Below, piece after piece: positions 24,301 through 38,190 of a DNA stretch of 64,000 nucleotides; the first letter of the stretch is position 1; each line of letters opens with the position of its first letter. Where the stretch lies: the NCBI GenBank assembly GCA_043228905.1, contig JBHGNT010000024.1, positions 124,001 to 188,000 of the forward strand, given 5' to 3'. A program made the position numbers and the translations under genes. Origin of the DNA: Azolla caroliniana. Its lineage: Eukaryota; Polypodiophyta. The notes under the pieces are model-generated. The model ran no database searches. It was not told the DNA's origin and was given only the letters and a program-made list of their open reading frames with translations.

Positions 24301-27300
24301 GGAATTAAAAAATCAAGATTTTGAACCTCAGGTCGAGAGACATGACGAAAATAGCAAACTTGAGGAGGGAGTTGAGAGGAGCCCTTGAGTAAATTAAAAT
24401 GTTCATACCTGGCTCGTGTGATATCGGATTTTTGTGTTCAAACATGCGAATCGAAGCTGGCGACGCTACCAATGATATGGAATTAAAAAATCAAGATTTT
24501 GAAACTCAGGTCGAGAGACATAACGAAAATAGCAAACTTGAGGAGGGAGTTGAGAGGAGCCCTTGAGTAAATTAAAATGTTCATACCTGACTCGTGTGAT
24601 ATCGGATTTTTGTGTTCAAACATGTGAATCGAAGCTGGCGACGCTACCTATGATATGGAATTAAAAAATCCAGATTTTGAAACTCAGGTCGAGAGACATG
24701 ACGAAAATAGCAAACTTGAGGAGGGAGTTGAGAAGAGCCCTTGAGTAAATTAAAATGTTCATACCTAGCTCGTGTGATATCGAATTTTTGTGTTCAAACA
24801 TGCGAATCGAAGCTAACAACGCTAGCTATGATATGGAATTAAAAAATCAAGAATTTGAAACTCAGGTCGAGAGATGTGACGAAATTACCAAATTTGAGGA
24901 GTGATTTGAGAGGACCCCTTGAGTAAATTAAAATGTTCATATCGGGCTCGTGTGATATCGGATTTTTGTGTTCAAACATGCGAATCGAAGCTAACAACGC
25001 TACCTATGATATGGAATTAAAAAATCAAGATTTTAAAACTCAGGTCGAGAGACATGACGAAAATAGCAAACTTGAGGAGGGAGTTGAGAGGAGCCCTTGA
25101 GTAAATTAAAATGTTCATACCTGGCTCGTGTGATATCGGATTTATGTGTTCAAACATGCGAATCGAAGCTAACAACGCTACCTATGATATGGAATTAAAA
25201 AATCAAGAATTTGAAACTCAGGTCGAGAGATGTGACGAAATTACCAAATTTCAGGAGTGATTTGAGAGGAGCCCTTGAGTAAATTAAAATGTTCATATCG
25301 GGCTCGTGTGATATCGGATTTTTGTGTTCAAACATGCAAATCGAAGCTAACAATGCTACCTATGATATCGGATTAAAAAATCAAGATTTTGAAACTCAGG
25401 TCGAGAGACATGACGAAAATAGCAAACTTGAGGAGGGAGTTGAGAGGAGCCCTTGAGTAAATTAAAATGTTCATACCTGGCTCTTGTGATATTGGATTTT
25501 TGTGTTCAAACATGCGAATCGAAGCTAACAACGCTAGCTATGATATGGAATTAAAAAATCAAGATTTTGAAACTCAGGTCGAGAGACATGACGAAAATAG
25601 CAAACTTGAGGAGGGAGTTGAGAAGAGCCCTTGAGTAAATTAAAATGTTCATACCTGGCTCGTGTGATATCGAATTTTTGTGTTCAAACATGCGAATCGA
25701 AGCTAGCAACGCTAGCTATGATATGGAATTAAAAAATCAAGATTTTGAAACTCAGGTCGAGAGACATGACGAAAATAGCAAACTTGAGGAGGGAGTTGAG
25801 AAGAGCCCTTGAGTTAATTAAAATGTTCATACCTAGCTCGTGTGATATCGAATTTTTGTGTTCAAACATGCGAATCGAAGCTAACAACGCTAGCTATGAT
25901 ATGGAATTAAAAAATCAAGAATTTGAAACTCAGGTCGAGAGATGTGACGAAATTACCAAATTTGAGGAGTGATTTCAGAGGAGCCCTTGAGTAAATTAAA
26001 ATGTTCATATCGGGCTCGTGTGATATCGGATTTTTGTGTTCAAACATGCAAATCGAAGCTAACAACGCTACCTATGATATGGAATTAAAAAATCAAGAAT
26101 TTGAAACTCAGGTCGAGAGACATGACGAAAATAGCAAACTTGAGGAGGGAGTTGAGAGGAGCCCTTGAGTAAATTAAAATGTTCATACCTGGCTCGTCTG
26201 GTATCGGATTTTTGTGTTGAAACATGCGAATCGAAGCTCGCGACGCTACCTATGATATGGAATTAAGAAATCAAGATTTTGAAACTCAGGTCGAGAGATG
26301 TGACGAAATTACCAAATTTGAGGAGTGATTTGAGAGGAGCCCTTGAGTAAATTAAAATGTTCATATCGGGCTCGTGTGATATCGGATTTTTGTGTTCAAA
26401 CATGCAAATCGAAGCTAACAACGCTACCTATGATATGGAATTAAAAAATCAAGATTTTGAAACTCAGGTCGAGAGACATGACGAAAATAGCAAACCTTTG
26501 GAGGGAGTTGAGAGGAGCCCTTGAGTAAATTAAAATGTTCATACCTGGCTCGTGTGATATCGGATTTTTGTGTTCAAACATGCGAATCGAAGCTAACAAC
26601 GCTACCTATGATATGGAATTAAAAAAACAAGATTTTGAAACTCAGGTCGAGAGACATGACGAAAATAGCAAACTTGAGGAGGGAGTTGAGAGGAGCCCTT
26701 GAGTAAATTAAAATGTTCATACCTGGCTCGTGTGATATAGGATTTTTGTGTTCAAACATGCGAATCGAAGCTGGCGACGCTACCTATGATATGGAATTAA
26801 AAAATCAAGATTTTGAAACTCAGGTCGAGAGACATGACGAAAATAGCAAACCTTTGGAGGGAGTTGAGAGGAGCCCTTGAGTAAAGTAAAATATTCATAC
26901 CTGGCTCGTGTGATATCGGATTTTTGTGTTCAAACATGCCAATCGAAGCTAACAACGCTAGCTATGGTATGGAATTAAAAAATCAAGAATTTGAAACTCA
27001 GGTCGAGAGATGTGACGAAATTACCAAATTTGAGGAGTGATTTGAGAGGAGCCCTTGAGTAAATTAAAATGTTCATATCGGGCTCGTGTGATATCGGATT
27101 TTTGTGTTCAAACATGCAAATCGAAGCTAACAACGCTACCTATGATATGGAATTAAAATGTTCATATCGGGCTCGTGTGATATCGGATTTTTGTGTTCAA
27201 ACATGCAAATCGAAGCTAACAACGCTACCTATGATATGGAATTAAAAAATCAAGAATTTGAAACTCAGGTCGAGAGACATGACGAAAATAGCAAACTTGA

Positions 27301-29950
27301 GGAGGGAGTTGAGAGGAGCCCTTGAGTAAATTAAAATGTTCATACCTGGCTCGTCTGGTATCGGATTTTTGTGTTGAAACATGCGAATCGAAGCTCGCGA
27401 CGCTACCTATGATATGGAATTAAGAAATCAAGATTTTGAAACTCAGGTCGATAGATGTGACGAAATTACCAAATTTGAGGAGTGATTTGAGAGGAGCCCT
27501 TGAGTAAATTAAAATGTTCATATCGGGCTCGTGTGATATCGGATTTTTGTGTTCAAACATGCAAATCGAAGCTAACAACGCTACCTATGATATGGAATTA
27601 AAAAATCAAGATTTTGAAACTCAGGTCGAGAGACATGACGAAAATAGCAAACCTTTGGAGGGAGTTGAGAGGAGCCCTTGAGTAAATTAAAATGTTCATA
27701 CCTGGCTCGTGTGATATCGGATTTTTGTGTTCAAACATGCAAATCGAAGCTAACAACGCTACCTATGATATGGAATTAAAAAATCAAGATTTTAAAACTC
27801 AAGTCCAGAGACATGACGAAAATAGCAAACTTGAGGAGGGAGTAGAGAGGAGCCCTTGAGTAAAGTAAAATATTCATACCTGGCTCGTGTGATATCGGAT
27901 TTTTGTGTTCAAACATGCCAATCGAAGCTAACAACGCTAGCTATGGTATGGAATTAAAAAATCAAGAATTTGAAACTCAGGTCGAGAGATGTGACGAAAT
28001 TACCAAATTTGAGGAGTGATTTGAGAGGAGCCCTTGAGTAAATTAAAATGTTCATATCGGGCTCGTGTGATATCGGATTTTTGTGTTCAAACATGCAAAT
28101 CGAAGCTAACAACGCTACCTATGATATGGAATTAAAAAATCAAGATTTTGAAACTCAGGTCGAGAGACATGACGAAATTACCAAATTGGAGGAGTGAGTT
28201 GAGAAGAGGTAGTAGGTAAATTAAAATGTTCATACCTGGCTCGTGTCATATCGGATTTTTGTGTTCAAACATGCGAATCGAAGCTAACAACGCTACCTAT
28301 GATATGGAATTAAAAAAACAAGATTTTGAAACTCAGGTCGAGAGACATGACGAAAATAGCAAACTTGAGGAGGGAGTTGAGAGGAGCCCTTGAGTAAATT
28401 AAAATGTTCATACCTGGCTCGTGTGATATAGGATTTTTGTGTTCAAACATGCGAATCGAAGCTGGCGACGCTACCTATGATATGGAATTAAAAAATCAAG
28501 ATTTTGAACCTCAGGTCGAGAGACATGACGAAAATAGCAAACTTGAGGAGGGAGTTGAGAGGAGCCCTTGAGTAAATTAAAATGTTCATACCTGGCTCGT
28601 GTGATATCGGATTTTTGTGTTCAAACATGCGAATCGAAGCTAACAACGCTAGCTATGATATGGAATTAAAAAATCAAGATTTTAAACCTCAAGTCCAGAG
28701 ACATGACGAAAATAGCAAACTTGAGGAGGGAGTTGAGAGGAGCCCTTGAGTAAATTAAAATGTTCATACCTGACTCGTGTGATATCGGATTTTTGTGTTC
28801 AAACATGTGAATCGAAGCTGGCGACGCTACCTATGATATGGAATTAAAAAATCAAGATTTTGAAACTCAGGTCGAGAGACATGACGAAAATAGCAAACCT
28901 TTGGAGGGAGTTGAGAGGAGCCCTTGAGTAAATTAAAATGTTCATACCTGGCTCGTGTGATATCGGATTTTTGTGTTCAAACATGCAAATCGAAGCTAAC
29001 AACGCTACCTATGATATGGAATTAAAAAATCAAGATTTTAAAACTCAAGTCCAGAGACATGACGAAAATAGCAAACTTGAGGAGGGAGTAGAGAGGAGCC
29101 CTTGAGTAAAGTAAAATATTCATACCTGGCTCGTGTGATATCGGATTTTTGTGTTCAAACATGCGAATCGAAGCTAACAACGCTACCTATGATATGGAAT
29201 TAAAAAATCAAGATTTTAAAACTCAGGTCGAGAGACATGACGAAAATAGCAAACTTGAGGAGGGAGTTGAGAGGAGCCCTTGAGTAAATTAAAATGTTCA
29301 TACCTGGCTCGTGTGATATCGGATTTATGTGTTCAAACATGCGAATCGAAGCTAACAACGCTACCTATGATATGAAATTAAAAAATCAAGAATTTGAAAC
29401 TCAGGTCGAGAGATGTGACGAAATTACCAAATTTGAGGAGTGATTTCAGAGGAGCCCTTGAGTAAATTAAAATGTTCATATCGGGCTCGTGTGATATCGG
29501 ATTTTTGTGTTCAAACATGCAAATCGAAGCTAACAATGCTACCTATGATATCGGATTAAAAAATCAAGATTTTGAAACTCAGGTCGAGAGACATGACGAA
29601 AATAGCAAACTTGAGGAGGGAGTTGAGAGGAGCCCTTGAGTAAATTAAAATGTTCATACCTGGCTCTTGTGATATTGGATTTTTGTGTTCAAACATGCGA
29701 ATCGAAGCTAACAACGCTAGCTATGATATGGAATTAAAAAATCAAGATTTTGAAACTCAGGTCGAGAGACATGACGAAAATAGCAAACTTGAGGAGGGAG
29801 TAGAGAAGAGCCCTTGAGTAAATTAAAATGTTCATACCTGGCTCGTGTGATATCGAATTTTTGTGTTCAAACATGCGAATCGAAGCTTGCAACGCTAGCT
29901 ATGATATGGAATTAAAAAATCAAGATTTTGAAACTCAGGTCGAGAGACAT
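21338..29950 (+). repeat. 8.6-kb segmental duplication, copy B
   Basis: Copy of 11956-20605 that is 37 bp shorter because it lacks the 215-bp monomer; in its place are ordinary units ending GAGGTAGTAGG. Only occasional single-base differences from copy A were found by eye, for example TTTGAGAGGACCCC here near 24905 against TTTCAGAGGACCCC near 15560. It carries the second 89-bp half-monomer. Its last part also matches the 41-46 kb region. Confidence 0.93.
27066..27154 (+). repeat. Half-length monomer (89 bp) in copy B
   Basis: Exact positional counterpart of 17721-17809 (offset 9345). The unit stops after GGAATT and the next anchor starts at 27155. These two are the only half-units in the window. 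The corresponding part of the 41-46 kb region jumps over this segment, so it has none. Confidence 0.94.
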
Positions 29951-32494
29951 GACGAAAATAGCAAACTTGAGGAGGGAGTTGAGAAGAGCCCTTGAGTAAA
30001 TTAAAATGTTCATACCTAGCTCGTGTGATATCGAATTTTTGTGTTCAAACATGCGAATCGAAGCTAACAACGCTAGCTATGATATGGAATTAAAAAATCA
30101 AGAATTTGAAACTCAGGTCGAGAGATGTGACGAAATTACCAAATTTGAGGAGTGATTTCAGAGGAGCCCTTGAGTAAATTAAAATGTTCATATCGGGCTC
30201 GTGTGATATCGGATTTTTGTGTTCAAACATGCAAATCGAAGCTAACAACGCTACCTATGATATGGAATTAAAAAATCAAGATTTTGAAACTCAGGTCGAG
30301 AGACATGACGAAAATAGCAAACTTGAGGAGGGAGTTGAGAGGAGCCCTTGAGTAAATTAAAATGTTCATACCTGGCTCGTCTGGTATCGGATTTTTGTGT
30401 TCAAACATGCGAATCGAAGCTCGCGACGCTACCTATGATATGGAATTAAGAAATCAAGATTTTGAAAGTCAGGTCGAGAGATGTGACGAAATTACCAAAT
30501 TTGAGGAGTGATTTGAGAGGAGCCCTTGAGTAAATTAAAATGTTCATATCGGGCTCGTGTGATATCGGATTTTTGTGTTCAAACATGCAAATCGAAGCTA
30601 ACAACGCTACCTATGATATGGAATTAAAAAATCAAGATTTTAAAACTCAGGTCGAGAGACATGACGAAAATAGCAAACTTGAGGAGGGAGTTGAGAGGAG
30701 CCCTTGAGTAAATTAAAATGTTCATACCTGGCTCGTGTGATATCGGATTTTTGTGTTCAAACATGCAAATCGAAGCTAGCAACGCTAGCTATGATATGGA
30801 ATTAAAAAATCAAGAATTTGAAACTCAGGTCGAGAGACATGACGAAAATAGCAAACGTGAGGAGGGAGTTGAGAGGAGCCCTTGAGTAAATTAAAATGTT
30901 CATACCTGACTCGTGTGATATCGGATTTTTGTGTTCAAACATGCAAATCAAAGCTAACAACGCTAGCTATGCGATGGAATTAAAAAATCAAGATTTTAAA
31001 ATGCAAGTCCAGAGACATGACGAAATTACCAAATTTGAGGAGTGAGCTGAGAAGAGCTAGTAGGTAAATTAAAATGCTCATACCTGGCTCGTGTGATATC
31101 GGATTTATGTGTTCAAATATGCGACTCGAAGCTAACAACGCTAGCTATGATATGGAATTAAAAAATCAAGATTTTGAAACTCAGGTCGAGAGACATGACG
31201 TAAATAGCAAACTTGAGGAGGGAGTTGAGAGGAGCCCTTGAGTAAATTAAAATGTTCATATCGGGCTCGTGTGATATCGGATTTTTGTGTTCAAACATGC
31301 AAATCGAAGCTAACAATGCTAGCTATGATATGGAATTAAAAAATCAAGAATTTGAAACTCAGGTCGAGAGATGTGACGAAATTACCAAATTTGAGAAATG
31401 ATTTGAGAGGAGCCCTTGAGTAAATTAAAATGTTCATATCGGGCTCGTGTGATATCGGATTTTTGTGTTCAAACATGCAAATCGAAGCTAACAATGCTAG
31501 CTATGATATGGAATTAAAAAATCAAGAATTTGAAACTCAGGTCGAGAGATGTGACGAAATTACCAAATTTGAGAAATGATTTGAGAGGAGCCCTTGAGTA
31601 AATTAAAATGTTCATATCGGGCTCGTGTGATATCGGATTTTTGTGTTCAAACATGCAAATCGAAGCTAACAATACTACCTATGATATGGAATTAAAAAAT
31701 CAAGAATTTGAAACTCAGGTCGAGAGATGTGACGAAATTACCAAATTTGAAGAGTGAATTGAGAAGAGCTAGTAGGTAAATTAAAATGTTCATATCGGGC
31801 TCGTGTGATATCGGATTATTGTGTTCAAACATGCAAATCGAAGCTAACAACGCTACCTATGATATGGAATTAAAAAATCAAGATTTTGAAACTCAGGTCG
31901 AGAGACATGACGAAAATAGCAAACTTGAGGAGGGAGTTGAGAGGAGCCCTTGAGTAAATTAAAATGTTCATACCTGGCTCTTGTGATATTGGATTTTTGT
32001 GTTCAAACATGCAAATCGAAGCTAGCAACGCTAGCTATGATATGGAATTAAAAAATCAAGATTTTGAAACTCAGGTCGAGAGACATGACGAAAATAGCAA
32101 ACTTGAGGAGGGAGTTGAGAGGAGCCCTTGAGTAAATTAAAATGTTCATACCTGGCTCGTGTGATATCGGATTTTTGTGTTCAAACATGCGAATCGAAGC
32201 TGGCGACGCTACCTATGATATGGAACTAAAAAATCAAGATTTTGAACCTCAGGTCGAGAGACATGACGAAAATAGCAAACTTGAGGAGGGAGTTGAGAGG
32301 AGCCCTTGAGTAAATTAAAATGTTCATACCTGGCTCGTGTGATATCGGATTTTTGTGTTCAAACATGCGAATCGAAGCTGGCGACGCTACCAATGATATG
32401 GAATTAAAAAATCAAGATTTTGAAACTCAGGTCGAGAGACATAACGAAAATAGCAAACTTGAGGAGGGAGTTGAGAGGAGCCCTTGAGTAAATT
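29951..32494 (+). repeat. Transition region downstream of copy B
   Basis: Bases 29951-30641 match 45081-45771 (offset 15,130 bp, 85 monomers). 30642-30928 match 50222-50508, and about 31192-31960 broadly follows 50772-51540 (offset 19,580 bp, 110 monomers). The monomers at 30893 and 31071 are divergent, with GCAAATCAAAGC, GCGATGG, AAAATGCTCATACC and GCGACTCG. From 31249 the order of subtypes is the same as in the 51-60 kb block. No gene is present. Confidence 0.85.
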
Positions 32495-34452
32495 AAAATG
32501 TTCATACCTGGCTCTTGTGATATCGGATTTTTGTGTTCAAACATGCAAATCGAAGCTAACAAGGCTACCTATGCTATGGAATTAAAAAATCAAGATTTTG
32601 AAACTCAGGTCGAGAGACATGACGAAAATAGCAAACTTGAGGAGGGAGTTGAGAGGAGCCCTTGAGTTAATTAAAATGTTCATACCTGGCTCGTGTGGTA
32701 TCGGATTTTTGTGTTCAAACATGCGAATCGAAGCTAACAATGCTAGCTATGATATGGAATTAAAAAATCAAGATTTTAAAACTCAAGTCCAGAGACATGA
32801 CGAAATTACCTAATTTGAGGAGTGAGTTGAGAAGAGCTAGTAGGTAAATTTAAATGTTCATACCTGGCTCGTGTCATATCGGATTTATTTGTTCAAATAT
32901 GCGAATCGAAGCTAACAACGCTAGCTATGATATGGAATTAAAAAATCAAGATTTTGAAACTCAGGTCGAGAGACATGACGAAAATAGCAAACTTGAGGAG
33001 GGAGTTGAGAGGAGCCCTTGAGTAAATTAAAATGTTCATACCTGGCTCTTGTGATATTGGATTTTTGTGTTCAAACATGCAAATCGAAGCTAGCAACGCT
33101 AGCTATGATATGGAATTAAAAAATCAAGATTTTGAAACTCAGGTCGAGAGACATGACGAAAATAGCAAACTTGAGGAGGGAGTTGAGAGGAGCCCTTGAG
33201 TAAATTAAAATGTTCATACCTGGCTCGTGTGATATCGGATTTTTGTGTTCAAACATGCGAATCGAAGCTGGCGACGCTACCTATGATATGGAACTAAAAA
33301 ATCAAGATTTTGAACCTCAGGTCGAGAGACATGACGAAAATAGCAAACTTGAGGAGGGAGTTGAGAGGAGCCCTTGAGTAAATTAAAATGTTCATACCTG
33401 GCTCGTGTGATATCGGATTTTTGTGTTCAAACATGCGAATCGAAGCTGGCGACGCTACCAATGATATGGAATTAAAAAATCAAGATTTTGAAACTCAGGT
33501 CGAGAGACATAACGAAAATAGCAAACTTGAGGAGGGAGTTGAGAGGAGCCCTTGAGTAAATTAAAATGTTCATACCTGGCTCTTGTGATATCGGATTTTT
33601 GTGTTCAAACATGCGAATCGAAGCTAACAATGCTAGCTATGATATGGAATTAAAAAATCAAGATTTTAAAACTCAAGTCCAGAGACATGACGAAATTACC
33701 TAATTTGAGGAGTGAGTTGAGAAGAGCTAGTAGGTAAATTTAAATGTTCATACCTGGCTCGTGTCATATCGGATTTATTTGTTCAAATATGCGAATCGAA
33801 GCTAACAACGCTAGCTATGATATGGAATTAAAAAATCAAGATTTTGAAACTCAGGTCGAGAGACATGACGAAAATAGCAAACTTGAGGAGGGAGTTGAGA
33901 AGAGCCCTTGAGTAAATTAAAATGTTCATACCTGGCTCGTGTGATATCGAATTTTTGTGTTCAAACATGCGAATCGAAGCTAACAACGCTACCTATGATA
34001 TGGAATTAAAAAATCAAGATTTTAAAACTCAGGTCGAGAGACATGACGAAAATAGCAAACTTGAGGAGGGAGTTGAGAGGAGCCCTTGAGTAAATTAAAA
34101 TGTTCATACCTGGCTCGTGTGATATCGGATTTTTGTGTTCAAACATGCGAATCGAAGCTGGCGACGCTACCTATGATATGGAACTAAAAAATCAAGATTT
34201 TGAACCTCAGGTCGAGAGACATGACGAAAATAGCAAACTTGAGGAGGGAGTTGAGAGGAGCCCTTGAGTAAATTAAAATGTTCATACCTGGCTCGTGTGA
34301 TATCGGATGTTTGTGTTCAAACATGCGAATCGAAGCTAGCAACGCTAGCTATGATATGGAATTAAAAAATCAAGATTTTGAAACTCAGGTCGAGAGACAT
34401 GACGAAAGTAGCAAACTTGAGGAGGGAGTTGAGAGGAGCCCTTGAGTAAATT
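32495..34452 (+). repeat. 11-monomer higher-order repeat, copy 1
   Basis: Using letters for subtypes, the order is c d e f a b d' e g a h. Tags: c has AAGGCTACCTATGCTATGG; d has GTGTGGTATCGG; e has GGATTTATTTG; f has CTCTTGTGATATTGG with GCTAGCAACGCTAGC; a has GGAACTAAAAAATC and GAACCTC; b has ACCAATGATATGG and CATAACG; d' joins a c-like 5' end to a d-like remainder; g has ATCGAATTTTTG; h has GGATGTTTGTG and GAAAGTAGC. Length is 1958 bp. Confidence 0.93.
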
Positions 34453-36232
34453 AAAATGTTCATACCTGGCTCTTGTGATATCGGATTTTTGTGTTCAAAC
34501 ATGCAAATCGAAGCTAACAAGGCTACCTATGCTATGGAATTAAAAAATCAAGATTTTGAAACTCAGGTCGAGAGACATGACGAAAATAGCAAACTTGAGG
34601 AGGGAGTTGAGAGGAGCCCTTGAGTTAATTAAAATGTTCATACCTGGCTCGTGTGGTATCGGATTTTTGTGTTCAAACATGCGAATCGAAGCTAACAATG
34701 CTAGCTATGATATGGAATTAAAAAACAAAGATTTTAAAACTCAAGTCCAGAGACATGACGAAATTACCTAATTTGAGGAGTGAGTTGAGAAGAGCTAGTA
34801 GGTAAATTTAAATGTTCATACCTGGCTCGTGTCATATCGGATTTATTTGTTCAAATATGCGAATCGAAGCTAACAACGCTAGCTATGATATGGAATTAAA
34901 AAATCAAGATTTTGAAACTCAGGTCGAGAGACATGACGAAAATAGCAAACTTGAGGAGGGAGTTGAGAGGAGCCCTTGAGTAAATTAAAATGTTCATACC
35001 TGGCTCGTGTGATATCGGATTTTTGTGTTCAAACATGCGAATCGAAGCTGGCGACGCTACCTATGATATGGAACTAAAAAATCAAGATTTTGAACCTCAG
35101 GTCGAGAGACATGACGAAAATAGCAAACTTGAGGAGGGAGTTGAGAGGAGCCCTTGAGTAAATTAAAATGTTCATACCTGGCTCGTGTGATATCGGATTT
35201 TTGTGTTCAAACATGCGAATCGAAGCTGGCGACGCTACCAATGATATGGAATTAAAAAATCAAGATTTTGAAACTCAGGTCGAGAGACATAACGAAAATA
35301 GCAAACTTGAGGAGGGAGTTGAGAGGAGCCCTTGAGTAAATTAAAATGTTCATACCTGGCTCTTGTGATATCGGATTTTTGTGTTCAAACATGCGAATCG
35401 AAGCTAACAATGCTAGCTATGATATGGAATTAAAAAATCAAGATTTTAAAACTCAAGTCCAGAGACATGACGAAATTACCTAATTTGAGGAGTGAGTTGA
35501 GAAGAGCTAGTAGGTAAATTTAAATGTTCATACCTGGCTCGTGTCATATCGGATTTATTTGTTCAAATATGCGAATCGAAGCTAACAACGCTAGCTATGA
35601 TATGGAATTAAAAAATCAAGATTTTGAAACTCAGGTCGAGAGACATGACGAAAATAGCAAACTTGAGGAGGGAGTTGAGAAGAGCCCTTGAGTAAATTAA
35701 AATGTTCATACCTGGCTCGTGTGATATCGAATTTTTGTGTTCAAACATGCGAATCGAAGCTAACAACGCTACCTATGATATGGAATTAAAAAATCAAGAT
35801 TTTAAAACTCAGGTCGAGAGACATGACGAAAATAGCAAACTTGAGGAGGGAGTTGAGAGGAGCCCTTGAGTAAATTAAAATGTTCATACCTGGCTCGTGT
35901 GATATCGGATTTTTGTGTTCAAACATGCGAATCGAAGCTGGCGACGCTACCTATGATATGGAACTAAAAAATCAAGATTTTGAACCTCAGGTCGAGAGAC
36001 ATGACGAAAATAGCAAACTTGAGGAGGGAGTTGAGAGGAGCCCTTGAGTAAATTAAAATGTTCATACCTGGCTCGTGTGATATCGGATGTTTGTGTTCAA
36101 ACATGCGAATCGAAGCTAGCAACGCTAGCTATGATATGGAATTAAAAAATCAAGATTTTGAAACTCAGGTCGAGAGACATGACGAAAGTAGCAAACTTGA
36201 GGAGGGAGTTGAGAGGAGCCCTTGAGTAAATT
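34453..36232 (+). repeat. 10-monomer higher-order repeat, copy 2 (lacks subtype f)
   Basis: Same order as its neighbours except that monomer f is missing: c d e a b d' e g a h, 1780 bp. The e unit at 34809 is followed directly by a at 34987. A private change, AAAAACAAAG in the d unit near 34721, was not seen in the flanking copies. Confidence 0.93.
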
Positions 36233-38190
36233 AAAATGTTCATACCTGGCTCTTGTGATATCGGATTTTTGTGTTCAAACATGCAAATCGAAGCTAACAA
36301 GGCTACCTATGCTATGGAATTAAAAAATCAAGATTTTGAAACTCAGGTCGAGAGACATGACGAAAATAGCAAACTTGAGGAGGGAGTTGAGAGGAGCCCT
36401 TGAGTTAATTAAAATGTTCATACCTGGCTCGTGTGGTATCGGATTTTTGTGTTCAAACATGCGAATCGAAGCTAACAATGCTAGCTATGATATGGAATTA
36501 AAAAATCAAGATTTTAAAACTCAAGTCCAGAGACATGACGAAATTACCTAATTTGAGGAGTGAGTTGAGAAGAGCTAGTAGGTAAATTTAAATGTTCATA
36601 CCTGGCTCGTGTCATATCGGATTTATTTGTTCAAATATGCGAATCGAAGCTAACAACGCTAGCTATGATATGGAATTAAAAAATCAAGATTTTGAAACTC
36701 AGGTCGAGAGACATGACGAAAATAGCAAACTTGAGGAGGGAGTTGAGAGGAGCCCTTGAGTAAATTAAAATGTTCATACCTGGCTCTTGTGATATTGGAT
36801 TTTTGTGTTCAAACATGCAAATCGAAGCTAGCAACGCTAGCTATGATATGGAATTAAAAAATCAAGATTTTGAAACTCAGGTCGAGAGACATGACGAAAA
36901 TAGCAAACTTGAGGAGGGAGTTGAGAGGAGCCCTTGAGTAAATTAAAATGTTCATACCTGGCTCGTGTGATATCGGATTTTTGTGTTCAAACATGCGAAT
37001 CGAAGCTGGCGACGCTACCTATGATATGGAACTAAAAAATCAAGATTTTGAACCTCAGGTCGAGAGACATGACGAAAATAGCAAACTTGAGGAGGGAGTT
37101 GAGAGGAGCCCTTGAGTAAATTAAAATGTTCATACCTGGCTCGTGTGATATCGGATTTTTGTGTTCAAACATGCGAATCGAAGCTGGCGACGCTACCAAT
37201 GATATGGAATTAAAAAATCAAGATTTTGAAACTCAGGTCGAGAGACATAACGAAAATAGCAAACTTGAGGAGGGAGTTGAGAGGAGCCCTTGAGTAAATT
37301 AAAATGTTCATACCTGGCTCTTGTGATATCGGATTTTTGTGTTCAAACATGCGAATCGAAGCTAACAATGCTAGCTATGATATGGAATTAAAAAATCAAG
37401 ATTTTAAAACTCAAGTCCAGAGACATGACGAAATTACCTAATTTGAGGAGTGAGTTGAGAAGAGCTAGTAGGTAAATTTAAATGTTCATACCTGGCTCGT
37501 GTCATATCGGATTTATTTGTTCAAATATGCGAATCGAAGCTAACAACGCTAGCTATGATATGGAATTAAAAAATCAAGATTTTGAAACTCAGGTCGAGAG
37601 ACATGACGAAAATAGCAAACTTGAGGAGGGAGTTGAGAAGAGCCCTTGAGTAAATTAAAATGTTCATACCTGGCTCGTGTGATATCGAATTTTTGTGTTC
37701 AAACATGCGAATCGAAGCTAACAACGCTACCTATGATATGGAATTAAAAAATCAAGATTTTAAAACTCAGGTCGAGAGACATGACGAAAATAGCAAACTT
37801 GAGGAGGGAGTTGAGAGGAGCCCTTGAGTAAATTAAAATGTTCATACCTGGCTCGTGTGATATCGGATTTTTGTGTTCAAACATGCGAATCGAAGCTGGC
37901 GACGCTACCTATGATATGGAACTAAAAAATCAAGATTTTGAACCTCAGGTCGAGAGACATGACGAAAATAGCAAACTTGAGGAGGGAGTTGAGAGGAGCC
38001 CTTGAGTAAATTAAAATGTTCATACCTGGCTCGTGTGATATCGGATGTTTGTGTTCAAACATGCGAATCGAAGCTAGCAACGCTAGCTATGATATGGAAT
38101 TAAAAAATCAAGATTTTGAAACTCAGGTCGAGAGACATGACGAAAGTAGCAAACTTGAGGAGGGAGTTGAGAAGAGCCCTTGAGTAAATT
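36233..38190 (+). repeat. 11-monomer higher-order repeat, copy 3
   Basis: Order c d e f a b d' e g a h again, 1958 bp, with f at 36767. The last h unit (38013) differs at its end, with GAGAAGAGCCC instead of GAGAGGAGCCC. It is followed by a g-like unit starting AAAATTTTCATACC at 38191, where the regular order stops. Confidence 0.92.

Noticed and set aside
32598-32813. 71-75-codon + strand frames at 8176, 10311, 16400, 25745, 32598, 34556, 36336, 39027, 60010 and 61811
   Set aside because: All are satellite read-throughs linked to the GAGTTAATT variant of the unit end. Their recurrence follows the higher-order repeats.
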